A stretch of 64,000 bases of DNA from Hydrogenophaga sp. (GTDB lineage Bacteria > Pseudomonadota > Gammaproteobacteria > Burkholderiales > Burkholderiaceae_C), in assembly GCF_030373225.1 (NCBI RefSeq), contig NZ_JAUCZG010000001.1, positions 62,001 to 126,000 of the forward strand. Reading direction: 5' to 3'. Made by a program: the position numbers and the translations under genes. The notes below the pieces were generated by a model. The model did not search any database. It was not told the origin of the DNA and saw nothing but the letters and a program-made list of their open reading frames with translations. Positions 26,022 through 35,943 of the stretch are shown one piece after another. Positions within the stretch are counted from its first letter, which is position 1. The number at the start of each line of letters is the position of its first letter.

Positions 26022-28181
26022 ATGACCGTTTCCACCCAAGGCCTGCAGCTTCGAACCGGCTCGCGCATCGTCAGCGAGACGGTGGAATTGCTGTCTTCGA
26101 TGCGGTTCTCGATTTCGCTGCTCACCGTGATCTGCATCGCTTCGGTGATCGGGACGGTCGTCAAGCAACATGAGCCGGTCAACAACTACGTCAACCAGTT
26201 CGGCCCTTTCTGGGCCGACGTGTTCGCCAGTGCCAGCTTGTTTTCGGTGTACAGCGCCTGGTGGTTTCTGCTGATCCTGGCCTTTCTGGTGGTGAGCACG
26301 AGCCTGTGCATCGCCCGCAACACGCCCAAGATATTCGCTGACTTCAAGGCCTACAAGGAAAACATCCGCGAGCAAAGCCTCAAGGCTTTCCCGCACCGCG
26401 CCGAGAGTTCGCTGGGTGAAACGCCCCAGGCCGCGGCCAACCGCATCGGCCAGACCTTGCTGGGTTCGGGCTGGAAGGTCAAGCTGCAGTCGCGTGAGAC
26501 GCCTCAGGGCCAGGGCTGGATGGTGGCCGCCAAGACCGGTGCCGCCAACAAGGTCGGCTACCTGGCCGCCCACAGTGCCATCGTGCTGGTCTGCATCGGT
26601 GGCCTGCTCGACGGCGACCTGATGGTGCGCGCACAGACATGGTTCAACGGCAAGTCGTCCTTCACCGGGGGAGGGCTGATTGCCGATGTGCCGGCGCAGC
26701 ACCGGCTGTCGGCCAGCAACCCGACCTTCCGGGCCAACTTGCTCGTGACGGAAGGCACCACCGCGAGTACCGCCATCCTGGCGCAGCCCGACGGGGTGTT
26801 GCTGCAAGACCTGCCCTTCTCGGTCGAGCTCAAGAAGTTCATCGTGGAGTACTACGACACCGGCATGCCCAAGCTCTTTGCCAGCGACATCGTGATCACC
26901 GATTTCGAGACTGGTGAAAAGAAGGAAGCCCGCGTCGAAGTGAATCACCCGGCCAGCCACCGCGGCATCAACATCTACCAGTCGAGCTTTGACGACGGCG
27001 GATCGCGGGTGAAGTTGCAGGCCGTTCCGCTGAACCGCCCGACCCGCCCCTTCGAGATCGAGGGCACGATCGGCAGTTCAACTGCGCTGAGCAACGGCGA
27101 CGACAAGCTGGTGCTTGAATACACCGGCCTGCGCACGATCAACGTCGAGAACTTTGCCGGCGTGAATCCCGCCGCTGGTGTCGATGTGCGCAAGGTCGAT
27201 CTGCGCAGCTCGATCGAGAGCCGCCTGGGCAGCGGCCACAAGACGGCCACCGAAAAAACCCTGCGCAACGTGGGCCCCAGCATCACCTACAAGCTGCGTG
27301 ATGCCGCTGGCCAGGCGGTGGAGTACCACAACTACATGCTGCCGATGGACATCGAAGGTGCGCGTGTGTACTTGCTGGGACTGCGCGAAACGCCGTCGGA
27401 GCCGTTCCGTTATTTGCGCATCCCGGTGGACGAGAACGACAACATGGACGGCTTCGTGCGCCTGCGCGCCGCGCTCGACGACCCGGAAATGCGCGAGCTC
27501 GCCGTGCGCCGCTACGCGGTGTCGGCGGTCGAGGACGGGCGCCCGGAACTCGCCGAGGCGTTGATGGCTTCGGCCACGCGAGCGCTTGGCTTGTTTGCCG
27601 GATCTGAACGTGCAACCCAGGTCACGCCGGTGGCAGACGTGAGTGGCGTCGCAACCACCCAGCCGCTGGTGCAGGGAGGCTTGCAGGCGGTGTCGAATTT
27701 CCTCGAGGCCAATGTGCCGCAGGCCGAGCGCGAGCGCGCCAGCGAAGTGCTGGTGCGAATCCTCAACGGCACCTTGTTCGAGTTGCTGCAGGTCAGCCGC
27801 GAGCGCGCCAACCTCGCGCCGCTGGCGCGCGACGATTCCACCCAGCAGTTCATGACGCAGGCCGTGATCAGCCTGAGCGACACGTTTTTCTATCCCGCGC
27901 CCATGACTTTCCAGCTCAAGGACTTCACCCACGTGCAGGCGAGCGTGTTCCAGGTGGCGCGTGCGCCCGGCCAGAACATCGTCTATCTGGGCTGCCTGTT
28001 GCTGATCATCGGCGTTTTTGCCATGCTGTACGTGCGCGAGCGCCGACTCTGGGTCTGGCTTTCACCGTCGGGTGAGCAGGCCTCGCAGGCCAGCATGGCC
28101 CTGTCGTCCAACCGCAAGACGATGGAAGCAGACCGCGAATTCGAGCTTTTGAAGACCCAACTGTTGAAGGTGCCTGCATGA
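26022..28181 (+). CDS. resB: Cytochrome c biogenesis protein ResB
   Basis: A protein of 719 residues of the ResB/Ccs1 family. N-terminal membrane helices (LLTVICIASVIGTVVKQ, AWWFLLILAFLVVSTSLCIA) precede a large periplasmic domain and a C-terminal helix (IVYLGCLLLIIGVFAMLYV). With CcsA-type ResC it forms the system II complex that exports heme and attaches it to apocytochromes. The start at 26022 (MTVSTQG) is chosen over a TTG at 25995, though no clear ribosome-binding site is visible. Its end overlaps the next gene by four bases (ATGA). Confidence 0.93.
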   Translation: MTVSTQGLQLRTGSRIVSETVELLSSMRFSISLLTVICIASVIGTVVKQHEPVNNYVNQFGPFWADVFASASLFSVYSAWWFLLILAFLVVSTSLCIARNTPKIFADFKAYKENIREQSLKAFPHRAESSLGETPQAAANRIGQTLLGSGWKVKLQSRETPQGQGWMVAAKTGAANKVGYLAAHSAIVLVCIGGLLDGDLMVRAQTWFNGKSSFTGGGLIADVPAQHRLSASNPTFRANLLVTEGTTASTAILAQPDGVLLQDLPFSVELKKFIVEYYDTGMPKLFASDIVITDFETGEKKEARVEVNHPASHRGINIYQSSFDDGGSRVKLQAVPLNRPTRPFEIEGTIGSSTALSNGDDKLVLEYTGLRTINVENFAGVNPAAGVDVRKVDLRSSIESRLGSGHKTATEKTLRNVGPSITYKLRDAAGQAVEYHNYMLPMDIEGARVYLLGLRETPSEPFRYLRIPVDENDNMDGFVRLRAALDDPEMRELAVRRYAVSAVEDGRPELAEALMASATRALGLFAGSERATQVTPVADVSGVATTQPLVQGGLQAVSNFLEANVPQAERERASEVLVRILNGTLFELLQVSRERANLAPLARDDSTQQFMTQAVISLSDTFFYPAPMTFQLKDFTHVQASVFQVARAPGQNIVYLGCLLLIIGVFAMLYVRERRLWVWLSPSGEQASQASMALSSNRKTMEADREFELLKTQLLKVPA

Positions 28182-29545
28182 ATACCGCCACCGCGAACCA
28201 GACCATCGAACTGAAAAAGGACCGGGGCGGCCAAGGCCTGCAGCCGGGCTACTTTGCGCGCCGCAATGTGTGGGACTGGCTTTTTGCTGCACTGATCGTG
28301 GCGGGCACGGCCATTGCATTTGCGCTGTACGGCCCGGCCATGGACTTCTATGAGAAATCCATTCTTGCGGGGACCGCACCGTCCCTGATCTGGCTGGGTT
28401 GGTTCTGGCGACCGCTGCGAATGCTGTCGGTCGCTGTGGCGGCATTCGCCTTGCTCGCGATCTGGCTCTACCAGACACCGGCCGGCACGGCAGACCTCGC
28501 TCGCGCCGATCAGGTGTTCATGCTGAAGTACTTCATCTCCAGCCAGTCGGCGATTCTGTGGATGAGCTTGTTGTTCTTCATGAGCACGACGTTCTACTGG
28601 GTCGGCATGCTCACCCGCGCGGGTGAGACCTTCGAGGTGCTGGGTTCACGCCTGGCCTGGGTGGCGGTGACGCTGGCGCTCATTGGCACCATGGTGCGCT
28701 GGTACGAGAGCCATCAGATCGGTCCCGACATCGGCCACATTCCGGTGAGCAACCTGTACGAGGTCTTCGTGTTGTTCTGCTGGATGACGGCAGCTTTCTA
28801 TCTGTATTACGAAGACGTGTACAAGACCCGCCGCATGGGCGCGTTTGTGATGCTGGTGGTGAGTGCCGCGGTGGGCTTCCTGCTCTGGTACACGATCGTG
28901 CGCGAAGCCCATGAAATCCAGCCGCTGGTGCCTGCGCTGCAGAGCTGGTGGATGAAGGTCCATGTGCCCGCGAACTTCATCGGCTACGGCACCTTTGCCA
29001 TTGCAGCCATGCTGGCCTTCGCCTACCTCATCAAGCAGAGTGCGAACGAGACGCGCTGGTACAAGCTCGCGCCGCTGTGGATCCTGGGTCTGGTGTTGTG
29101 CCTGGAGCCCATCGTGTTCCGCCAGTCGGCCGCCGAGAAGGGTGGCAGCTACTGGTTTGTCTACTTCGGCGTTTCGGTGCTCATCGTGGCCACCATCATG
29201 TTCGGTCGCAAGCGCATCGCCGAGCGCCTGCCGAGCTTCGAGGTGCTGGACGACGTGATGTACAAGGCCATCGCCGTGGGCTTCGCCTTCTTCACCATCG
29301 CCACCGTGCTCGGCGCCCTGTGGGCAGCCGAGGCATGGGGGGGCTACTGGAGCTGGGATCCGAAAGAAACCTGGGCGCTGATCGTCTGGCTGAACTACGC
29401 GGCCTGGCTGCACATGCGCCTCATGAAGGGCCTGCGCGGCACGGTGGCGGCGTGGTGGGCGCTGGTGGGTCTGGCGATCACCACCTTCGCGTTCTTGGGC
29501 GTGAACATGTTCCTCTCCGGATTGCACAGCTACGGCGAACTCTGA
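28178..29545 (+). CDS. ccsB: Cytochrome c biogenesis protein CcsB (CcsA/ResC family)
   Basis: A protein of 455 residues with about eight to ten membrane helices. The heme-handling WWD signature lies at 382-399 (WAAEAWGGYWSWDPKETW). Conserved histidines flank it, for example in KVHVPANFIGY and near the C-terminal SGLHSYG. Together with ResB it moves heme to the periplasmic face and ligates it to CXXCH sites such as those in the neighbouring cytochrome c4. Naming differs between organisms: this is the CcsA/ResC-type subunit, often called CcsB in proteobacterial annotation. Confidence 0.94.
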   Translation: MNTATANQTIELKKDRGGQGLQPGYFARRNVWDWLFAALIVAGTAIAFALYGPAMDFYEKSILAGTAPSLIWLGWFWRPLRMLSVAVAAFALLAIWLYQTPAGTADLARADQVFMLKYFISSQSAILWMSLLFFMSTTFYWVGMLTRAGETFEVLGSRLAWVAVTLALIGTMVRWYESHQIGPDIGHIPVSNLYEVFVLFCWMTAAFYLYYEDVYKTRRMGAFVMLVVSAAVGFLLWYTIVREAHEIQPLVPALQSWWMKVHVPANFIGYGTFAIAAMLAFAYLIKQSANETRWYKLAPLWILGLVLCLEPIVFRQSAAEKGGSYWFVYFGVSVLIVATIMFGRKRIAERLPSFEVLDDVMYKAIAVGFAFFTIATVLGALWAAEAWGGYWSWDPKETWALIVWLNYAAWLHMRLMKGLRGTVAAWWALVGLAITTFAFLGVNMFLSGLHSYGEL

Positions 29546-29680
29546 GCCCCAGCGCGGGGTCAAGCGGACGGGTCGGTGCGGCCCGTGCCGGAACTTGCAA
29601 GAATGCCGGCTGTCAGACGACTGACCCCAAGTCCCGCGCGGCATCCTCTGCGCGGGGCGTTGCTTCAGCAGGAACGCCCC

Positions 29681-30694
29681 ATGATCATCCGCACCGGCCA
29701 AGACGGCTTCAACCACCCCTTCCCTGGCGACATCACACCCCGTGCGGCGTACCAGAACCGCCGGCAGTGGCTGCAGCGCAGCGCATTCACCGCAGCGGCG
29801 CTGGGTGGAGTGGCTTCGGTGACCAGCCGGGATGCCCGGGCACAGCCTGCTGGCCCGACACCCAGGCCAGGCAAGCGGCTGCCGCTGCCGGGCAAGGCGT
29901 CCAGCGTGGCCGGCGCGACGACGGTGGAGAAGCTGACCTCGTACGACGATGCCAGCACCTACAACAACTACTACGAGTTCAGCACCGACAAGGCCGACCC
30001 GGCCGTTTATGCCAAGTCGCTGAAGACACGTCCCTGGACGGTGGCTGTTGAAGGCCTGGTGAACAAACCCGGCACTTTTGACCTCGACACGCTGCTCAAA
30101 CTCAGCCCGATGGAAGAACGCATCTACAGACTGCGTTGCGTCGAAGGTTGGTCCATGGTGGTGCCCTGGGTCGGCTATTCGATGGCCGAGTTGATCAAGC
30201 AGGTACAGCCGCAAGGCAGTGCCAAGTTCGTCGAGTTCGTGACGCTGGCGGACAACAAACAGATGCCGGGGCTGAACTCGAACGTGCTGGAGTGGCCTTA
30301 CGTGGAAGGCTTGAGGCTTGACGAGGCCATGCATCCCCTCACCTTGTTGACCTTCGGCATGTATGGCGAACTCCTTCCCAACCAGAACGGGGCCCCGGTG
30401 CGCCTGGTCGTGCCGTGGAAGTACGGGTTCAAGAGCGGCAAGTCGATCGTGAAGATCCGCTTCACCGAGAAGGAGCCGCGCACGGCATGGAACCGTGCGG
30501 CGCCTCAGGAATACGGCTTCTATTCGAACGTCAACCCGCAGGTCTCGCATCCCCGCTGGAGCCAGGCGACCGAGCGCCGTATCGGGGAAGAAGGCGGTTT
30601 GTTTGCCAAACGCCGTCAGACGCAGATGTTCAACGGCTATGAGCCACAGGTCGGTCAGTTGTACGCGGGCATGGATCTGCGCAAGTTCTTCTGA
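29681..30694 (+). CDS. msrP: Protein-methionine-sulfoxide reductase catalytic subunit MsrP
   Basis: A protein of 337 residues. It has a twin-arginine signal with RRQWLQR at 27-33 followed by a hydrophobic stretch, and then the oxidoreductase molybdopterin-binding domain. Cys153 in [11 protein letters not shown] is the expected molybdenum ligand, and the C-terminal [16 protein letters not shown] is family-typical. MsrP (formerly YedY) repairs oxidised methionines in periplasmic proteins, using electrons from MsrQ. The start at 29681 has AGGA upstream. The stop overlaps the msrQ start by one base. Confidence 0.95.
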   Translation: MIIRTGQDGFNHPFPGDITPRAAYQNRRQWLQRSAFTAAALGGVASVTSRDARAQPAGPTPRPGKRLPLPGKASSVAGATTVEKLTSYDDASTYNNYYEFSTDKADPAVYAKSLKTRPWTVAVEGLVNKPGTFDLDTLLKLSPMEERIYRLRCVEGWSMVVPWVGYSMAELIKQVQPQGSAKFVEFVTLADNKQMPGLNSNVLEWPYVEGLRLDEAMHPLTLLTFGMYGELLPNQNGAPVRLVVPWKYGFKSGKSIVKIRFTEKEPRTAWNRAAPQEYGFYSNVNPQVSHPRWSQATERRIGEEGGLFAKRRQTQMFNGYEPQVGQLYAGMDLRKFF

Positions 30695-31365
30695 TGGATT
30701 CCATCGCTCGCCGCGCTTCAGGGGTGCCGGCGGGTTCGCGCGTCACCGGCTCGCGCATCAACCGCTGGCTCGCCCACCGGGCTGCCAAGCCGGTTGGCTT
30801 TGCTCTGGCCCTGCTTCCCTTCGCCTGGCTGGTCTGGGCGGCGTTGTCCGACCAGCTGGGCGCCAACCCGGCCGAGGCACTGATCCGTTCGCTGGGGGAC
30901 TGGACCCTTCGCGGGTTGGTGCTGGTCCTGGCCATCACCCCGTTGCGCACCGTGACGGGCTGGGTGGCTCTGGCGCGGCTGCGGCGCATGCTGGGGTTGT
31001 TTGTCTTTTTCTACGCCTGCATGCACCTGCTGGCCTACGCATGGTTCGACATGGCCTTCAGCCTGCCGGGCATCGTCGACGATGTGGTCAAGCGACCGTT
31101 CATCCTGGTCGGCTTTCTGGGTTGGTTGCTTCTGCTGGCTTTGGCCGCCACGTCGTTCAACCGCGCCATCCGCGCCCTTGGCGCCCGACGGTGGCAGATG
31201 CTCCACCGAGCGGTTTACATCGTTGCCGGGCTGGCTGTCCTGCACTTTTACTGGATGCGCAGTGGCAAGAACGACTTTGTCGAGGTGGCGGTCTACGCCG
31301 CAGCCCTGGCGGTATTGCTGGGTTGGCGCCTGTGGCGGCGGCTGGCGAAGCCGCGTATCGCCTGA
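30694..31365 (+). CDS. msrQ: Heme-binding membrane subunit MsrQ
   Basis: A protein of 223 residues with about six membrane helices of the ferric-reductase-like domain. Likely heme-ligand histidines lie in YACMHLLAYAWFD, ARRWQMLHRAVYI and LAVLHFYWMRSGK. MsrQ takes electrons from quinones or flavin reductase and passes them to MsrP in the periplasm. It directly follows msrP (TGATG junction), as in E. coli msrPQ. It is convergent with lysA, ending ten bases before that gene's stop. Confidence 0.94.
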   Translation: MDSIARRASGVPAGSRVTGSRINRWLAHRAAKPVGFALALLPFAWLVWAALSDQLGANPAEALIRSLGDWTLRGLVLVLAITPLRTVTGWVALARLRRMLGLFVFFYACMHLLAYAWFDMAFSLPGIVDDVVKRPFILVGFLGWLLLLALAATSFNRAIRALGARRWQMLHRAVYIVAGLAVLHFYWMRSGKNDFVEVAVYAAALAVLLGWRLWRRLAKPRIA

Positions 31366-31374
31366 CCCCTGGGC

Positions 31375-32643
31375 TCAGACTGACGGCAGCAGGCTTTCCA
31401 GGCGCAACTGGTCTGCAGCCGACTCGCGTGCCCTGATCAGCGTGGCAGTGTCTCCATCCACCAGCACCTCGGCAGCCCGTCCGCGCGTGTTGTAGTTGCT
31501 GGCCATGCTCATGCAATAGGCGCCGGCCGACAGCACGGCCAGCAGATCGCCCGATTGCGCGGCCAGAGCCCGGTCACGCCCGAGCCAGTCGCCGCTCTCG
31601 CACACCGGGCCGACCACATCCCAGGTCAGCGGTGCGGCGTTGCGGGGAGATACCTCGACGATGCGATGGTAGGCCTGGTACATCGCGGGGCGAGGCAGGT
31701 CGTTCATGGCCGCGTCGACGATGAGGAAGTTCTTCTGCTCACCAGGCTTGCAGTACAGCACCTCGGTGAGGCAGACGCCGGCATTGCCCACCAGCGAGCG
31801 GCCTGGCTCAATGTAGATCTTGCGCTGGCCATAACCCCGTGCGTCCAGTCGCTTCAACAGTTGATGCCACAGATCGTCTGCTTGGGGAGGCTCATCACCG
31901 TGGTAATCGATCCCCAGGCCACCGCCAAAGTCAATGTGCTCGATCCTCACGCCAGCGGCTTCGATGTTCTGCACCAGGTCGAGCATGCGGTCCATGGCAT
32001 CCAGGTAGGGCCCTGTCTGCGTGATCTGCGAACCGATGTGGCAGTCGATGCCCACGACCCGCAATCCGGCGCAAGCAGCCGCGTGCCGGTAGGTCGCCAA
32101 CACGTCTTCGTGCGCAATGCCGAACTTGTTGTCCTTGAGTCCCGTGGAGATGTAGGGATGGGTCCGGGCATCCACATTGGGATTGACGCGCACGCTCACC
32201 GGCGCGCGCAGGCCCATGCCCCGAGCCACATCGTCGAGCACGTCGAGCTCGGCCCGACTTTCAACGTTGAAGCAGCCGATGCCGACTTCGAGTGCACGTT
32301 GCATCTCGCTGCGCGTCTTGCCAACGCCGGAAAAGATCACCTTGCCCGGCTCGACACCGGCTGCCAGCGCGCGCTCGAGTTCACCGCCAGAGACGATGTC
32401 CAGCCCGCAACCCGCGCGCACCAGCGTTTGCAGGATGGCCAGGGTGGAGTTCGCCTTCATGGCGTAGCAGATCTGGTGCGAGCGCCCCGCGAGTCCGCGC
32501 TGGTAGGCGGCGAGCGCTCCCAGCATGGCAGCGCGGCTGTACACGAACAAGGGTGTTCCGTGCTCCATCGCCAGTTGTTTGAGGGAGACGCCTTCCATCA
32601 CGAGATCGCCCGCATGGTAAGAGATGAAGGGTGGCAGGTTCAT
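31375..32643 (-). CDS. lysA: Diaminopimelate decarboxylase
   Basis: A protein of 422 residues, close to the usual length. The pyridoxal-phosphate lysine is in CYAMKANS (Lys63), followed by GCLDIVSGGEL-like and HIGSQI motifs. The EPGRSLVGNAG segment and the C-terminal GAYCMSMASNYN complete the active site. It catalyses the last step of lysine synthesis. The start at 32643 aligns best with relatives from memory (MNLPPFISYH); an ATG at 32670 is a close alternative. The gene follows lptM on the minus strand, a conserved pairing in proteobacteria. Confidence 0.94.
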   Translation of the reverse strand: MNLPPFISYHAGDLVMEGVSLKQLAMEHGTPLFVYSRAAMLGALAAYQRGLAGRSHQICYAMKANSTLAILQTLVRAGCGLDIVSGGELERALAAGVEPGKVIFSGVGKTRSEMQRALEVGIGCFNVESRAELDVLDDVARGMGLRAPVSVRVNPNVDARTHPYISTGLKDNKFGIAHEDVLATYRHAAACAGLRVVGIDCHIGSQITQTGPYLDAMDRMLDLVQNIEAAGVRIEHIDFGGGLGIDYHGDEPPQADDLWHQLLKRLDARGYGQRKIYIEPGRSLVGNAGVCLTEVLYCKPGEQKNFLIVDAAMNDLPRPAMYQAYHRIVEVSPRNAAPLTWDVVGPVCESGDWLGRDRALAAQSGDLLAVLSAGAYCMSMASNYNTRGRAAEVLVDGDTATLIRARESAADQLRLESLLPSV

Positions 32644-32735
32644 GGGGGGCTGGCCGGGCAGGGATGACATGCTGGAAATGGCGGAATGCGTTGTGACTGG
32701 TTGGCCGCTCGGTGATGGCCCGCCTGCAAAGGGGA

Positions 32736-32930
32736 TCAACGCGGGGTCGGGTCGCTCTGTGTTGCCGCGTTCGTCGCAGCGGGGTTCACAACGACCGGGG
32801 TTGGCGATGCGGTGGGAAGGTACAGCGGGCCTTTTTGCCCGCACGCCGACAGCATGAAGACGCCCAACGCCATCGCCATGCCCCGAGTGAGTGAATGGCG
32901 ACGTCCTAGAATGCGTGTCGTTCTCAACAT
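32736..32930 (-). CDS. lptM: LptM (YifL-type) small lipoprotein
   Basis: A lipoprotein of 64 residues. An Arg-rich start and short hydrophobic segment end in the lipobox LSAC, followed by the hallmark GQKGPLYLP. In E. coli LptM assists maturation of the LptD/E outer-membrane machinery. Its position between lysA and cyaY is conserved. The ATG at 32930 gives a normal signal peptide; ATGs at 32879 and 32873 would leave almost no charged region. Only 12 bases separate it from the divergent cyaY start. Confidence 0.85.
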   Translation of the reverse strand: MLRTTRILGRRHSLTRGMAMALGVFMLSACGQKGPLYLPTASPTPVVVNPAATNAATQSDPTPR

Positions 32931-32942
32931 CCACCCATTGTA

Positions 32943-33272
32943 ATGACCGACACCGAGTACCAAGACCTCGCCGAAGGGCTGCTGCGGACCATCGAGCTGG
33001 CCTGTGATCGCATCAACGACACCAGCGATGCCGACGTCGACAACCAGCGCGTGGGCGGGATGATCACGATGACGTTTTCCAATGGCAGCCAGATCATTGT
33101 CAATCTGCAGAAGCCCCTTCAGGAAGTCTGGCTGGCCGCGCGTGCAGGCGGCTTTCACTATCGGCACGATGGTGTCGCCTGGATGGACACCAAGGGACAA
33201 GGGGAATTTTTCGATCAGTTGTCCCGATCTGCCTCCGAACAGTCTGGCCAACAGCTGATCTTCAGTTCCTGA
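32943..33272 (+). CDS. cyaY: Frataxin-like protein CyaY
   Basis: A protein of 109 residues, the normal size of the family. It begins [14 protein letters not shown], carries the acidic first helix with the metal-binding [15 protein letters not shown] region, and has the conserved sheet with [13 protein letters not shown] and GFHY. CyaY regulates iron-sulfur cluster assembly by binding iron and the cysteine desulfurase. Its last 11 bases overlap the convergent end of mrcA. Confidence 0.95.
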   Translation: MTDTEYQDLAEGLLRTIELACDRINDTSDADVDNQRVGGMITMTFSNGSQIIVNLQKPLQEVWLAARAGGFHYRHDGVAWMDTKGQGEFFDQLSRSASEQSGQQLIFSS

Positions 33273-35676
33273 AGAGATCGAGAATGCTTCGCCGGTCGTC
33301 CACCTGCGGCTCGGGCACTCCCTGCGAAACACCCGGCTCCATCACGGACGGCACGGCGCCTGGCCAGGGGTCTTGAAGCCCCAGACCATGCACGCCATTG
33401 CCTGGGCCAAATTCCTCGAAGTACCACTCGCCGCCCACGTTGATCACGCCCGAGGGAGGGGTGTAGGGAGCCACCGGGACATCCTTGAGCGCCTGTGACA
33501 TGAAGGAGATCCAGATCGGCAGGCTCAGCCCGCCCCCGGTTTCGCGGCTGCCCAGGTTGCGAGGCGTGTCGTACCCCACCCAGGCTGCTGCCACCAGCGT
33601 GGGCTGGTAACCAACGAACCACGCGTCCACCGAATCGTTGGTGGTGCCCGTCTTTCCATAGAGATCGGTTCGTTTCAGCGTGGCTTGTGCGCGCGCAGCC
33701 GTGCCAGAGCGGGTGATTTCCTGCAGGAGGCTGTTCATGACGAAGGCGTTGCGGGGCTCGATGACGCGTTCCGCGTCGGTGAGACTGACCTCGGGAGCCT
33801 CGTAGATCACCTTGCCCTTGTGGTCGGCAACCCGAGTGATCAGGGTTGGTGCCACGCGATATCCGCCGTTGGCGAACACGCCATAGCCGACCGCCATCTG
33901 CAGCGGCGTGACCGAGCCGGCGCCCAGAGCCATGGTGAGGTAGGGCGGATGCTTTTCGGTATCGAAGCCAAAGCGTCCCACCCACTGCTGTGCACTCTGG
34001 GTGCCCACCAGTTGCAGCACACGAATGGAGACCATGTTTTTGGACTTGGCCAGCGCCCGGCGAACCGACATCGGGCCTTCGAACTGCCCGTCGTAGTTCT
34101 TCGGCTCCCAGGGTTTGCCTCCGGTCGCATCGGCGCTGTAGAAAAGCGGTGCGTCGTTGACCACGGTCATCGGGGTCAGCCCCTTCTCAAGCGCGGCCGA
34201 GTAAATGAAGGGCTTGAAGCTCGAGCCTGGCTGGCGCCAGGCCTGCGTCACGTGATTGAACTTGCTCTTCTGGAAATCAAATCCGCCGACCAGCGCGATG
34301 ACCTTGCCGGTCCGGGGATCCATGGCAACGAAGGCTGATTCAACCTCGGGCAACTGCGTGATGCGCCACGACTTGTTGGCGGTCTGCACCACCCGGATCA
34401 CGGCACCTGGCCGGATCTTGATGTTGGGGCCCGCCTTGTCGGACAAACCCGACTGAACCGGTTTGAGGCCCTCGCCGGTGATCTCGAAGGGCTCTCCGTC
34501 CTGGCGCACGGCCAGCACGCGGCGCGGACCTGCCTCAAGCACCACTGCCGATAGCAGGTCGTCGTTGTCGGGTCGTTCGGCAAGTGCATCGTCGACAGCT
34601 TCGTCGAGGGAGGCCTTGTCGGTCGGCAGATCGATGAACAGTTCAGGGCCGCGGTAGAACTGGCGGCGCTCGTACTCCAACACGCCCTGGCGCACCGCCC
34701 TGTAGGCAGCTTCCTGCTCTGCACTCTTGAGTGAGGTGGTGACCACCAGCCCCCGCGTGTAGGCCTCTTCACCGTACTGGGACACGATGGATTGGCGAAC
34801 CATTTCGGCCACGAACTCGGCATGCACCTGCACCGCGTTGCCCACGGGACGCAGCTTGAGTTCCTCCGATTTGGCTTGTCCGGCCTGTTCGGCTGTGATG
34901 AAGCCGTTTTCGACCATGCGATCGATGATGTGCAACTGGCGGGCGCGTGCACGCCGCGGGTTTCGGACGGGATTGTAGGCAGAGGGCGCCTGCGGCAGAC
35001 CGGCCAGCATCGCGGCTTCGGCAATGGTCACATCCTGCAGCGCCTTGCCAAAATAAACCTGAGCCGCCGAGGAAAACCCATAGGCCCGCTGGCCCAGAAA
35101 GATCTGGTTCATGTAGATCTCGAGGATCTGCTCCTTCGTGAGCATGTGCTCCAGCTTGAAGGTCAGCAACACTTCGTAGATTTTGCGTGTGTAGCTCTTT
35201 TCGGCCGACAGGTAGACGTTGCGTGCGACCTGCATCGTGATGGTCGACGCCCCCTGGCTTTTCGCCTGGCGAAGGTTGGCCAGGGCGGCCCGGATCATCC
35301 CTCGATAGTCCACACCGTTGTGCTCAAAGAAACGAGCATCTTCGATGGCAAGAACGGCGTTCTTCATCACCTCGGGAATCTCGTTGATCGTCAGCAGGTT
35401 GCGGCGCTCTTCGCCAAACTCGCCAATCAACTGACCGTCGGCGGCCAGGACCCGCAATGGCAGCTTGGGACGGTAGTCGGCCAATCCGGCCACATCAGGG
35501 AGATTGGGATAGGCCACCGCCAGCGCGATGCCCACCGCCATCAGCACGCTTACAACACCTGCTGCCGCCAGTCCGGCCACAGCCACCACCAAGCGTCCCA
35601 CCCAGAACAGTGCCGCGCGGCCCGCAGATACTGGGTTTGCGTTGGGCGAGGAGGAGGTGGAATCTTGGTTGGGCAT
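33262..35676 (-). CDS. mrcA: Penicillin-binding protein 1A
   Basis: A class A PBP of 804 residues. A single N-terminal membrane helix (about 30-56) precedes the glycosyltransferase domain with the catalytic [10 protein letters not shown] (Glu112). After an inserted linker domain comes the transpeptidase with SXXK in GSSFKPF (Ser485-Lys488), SKN and KTGTT. It polymerises and cross-links peptidoglycan at the periplasmic face. The ATG at 35676 is chosen over a GTG at 35700. A TATAAT box lies about 27 bases upstream. It is divergent from pilMNOPQ, an arrangement common in proteobacteria. Confidence 0.95.
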   Translation of the reverse strand: MPNQDSTSSSPNANPVSAGRAALFWVGRLVVAVAGLAAAGVVSVLMAVGIALAVAYPNLPDVAGLADYRPKLPLRVLAADGQLIGEFGEERRNLLTINEIPEVMKNAVLAIEDARFFEHNGVDYRGMIRAALANLRQAKSQGASTITMQVARNVYLSAEKSYTRKIYEVLLTFKLEHMLTKEQILEIYMNQIFLGQRAYGFSSAAQVYFGKALQDVTIAEAAMLAGLPQAPSAYNPVRNPRRARARQLHIIDRMVENGFITAEQAGQAKSEELKLRPVGNAVQVHAEFVAEMVRQSIVSQYGEEAYTRGLVVTTSLKSAEQEAAYRAVRQGVLEYERRQFYRGPELFIDLPTDKASLDEAVDDALAERPDNDDLLSAVVLEAGPRRVLAVRQDGEPFEITGEGLKPVQSGLSDKAGPNIKIRPGAVIRVVQTANKSWRITQLPEVESAFVAMDPRTGKVIALVGGFDFQKSKFNHVTQAWRQPGSSFKPFIYSAALEKGLTPMTVVNDAPLFYSADATGGKPWEPKNYDGQFEGPMSVRRALAKSKNMVSIRVLQLVGTQSAQQWVGRFGFDTEKHPPYLTMALGAGSVTPLQMAVGYGVFANGGYRVAPTLITRVADHKGKVIYEAPEVSLTDAERVIEPRNAFVMNSLLQEITRSGTAARAQATLKRTDLYGKTGTTNDSVDAWFVGYQPTLVAAAWVGYDTPRNLGSRETGGGLSLPIWISFMSQALKDVPVAPYTPPSGVINVGGEWYFEEFGPGNGVHGLGLQDPWPGAVPSVMEPGVSQGVPEPQVDDRRSILDLFRN

Positions 35677-35702
35677 GCAGTCGATCGGGGCCACGGACAC
35701 CG

Positions 35703-35731
35703 ATTATAAAAACGGCGCTCGGCGGACAGAA
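35703..35731 (-). promoter_or_regulatory. Predicted mrcA promoter
   Basis: On the minus strand a perfect -10 TATAAT (35703-35708) is preceded at 17 bases by TTCTGT (35726-35731), a weak -35. The predicted start would lie about 20 bases before the mrcA ATG. Confidence 0.5.
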
Positions 35732-35859
35732 CCACCAGCGTCGACATATTGTGAGTTGTTGTGCAGTCCGCTGCGCAGGCGGTCGTGACAAGCTTGGCAA
35801 CCCGTCTTCCTACGTGTGGTTTTGACAACGTTTCGAATTGTCGCAAAGACAAAATTTCT

Positions 35860-35888
35860 TTGCTGGACAAAGAGCTTGCTGCTAGCAT
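35860..35888 (+). promoter_or_regulatory. Predicted promoter of the pilMNOPQ-aroKB cluster
   Basis: TTGCTG (35860-35865) and TAGCAT (35883-35888) are 17 bases apart, about 55 bases before pilM. A short palindrome TTGTC-gcaaa-GACAA (35838-35852) sits directly upstream and could be an operator. The rest of the 267-base mrcA-pilM gap shows no gene. Confidence 0.42.
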
Positions 35889-35943
35889 TCAAGTGAATTC
35901 TTAAGTCTGGTGCCCACGGGCGTCATCATATCGGGGGGTCACC

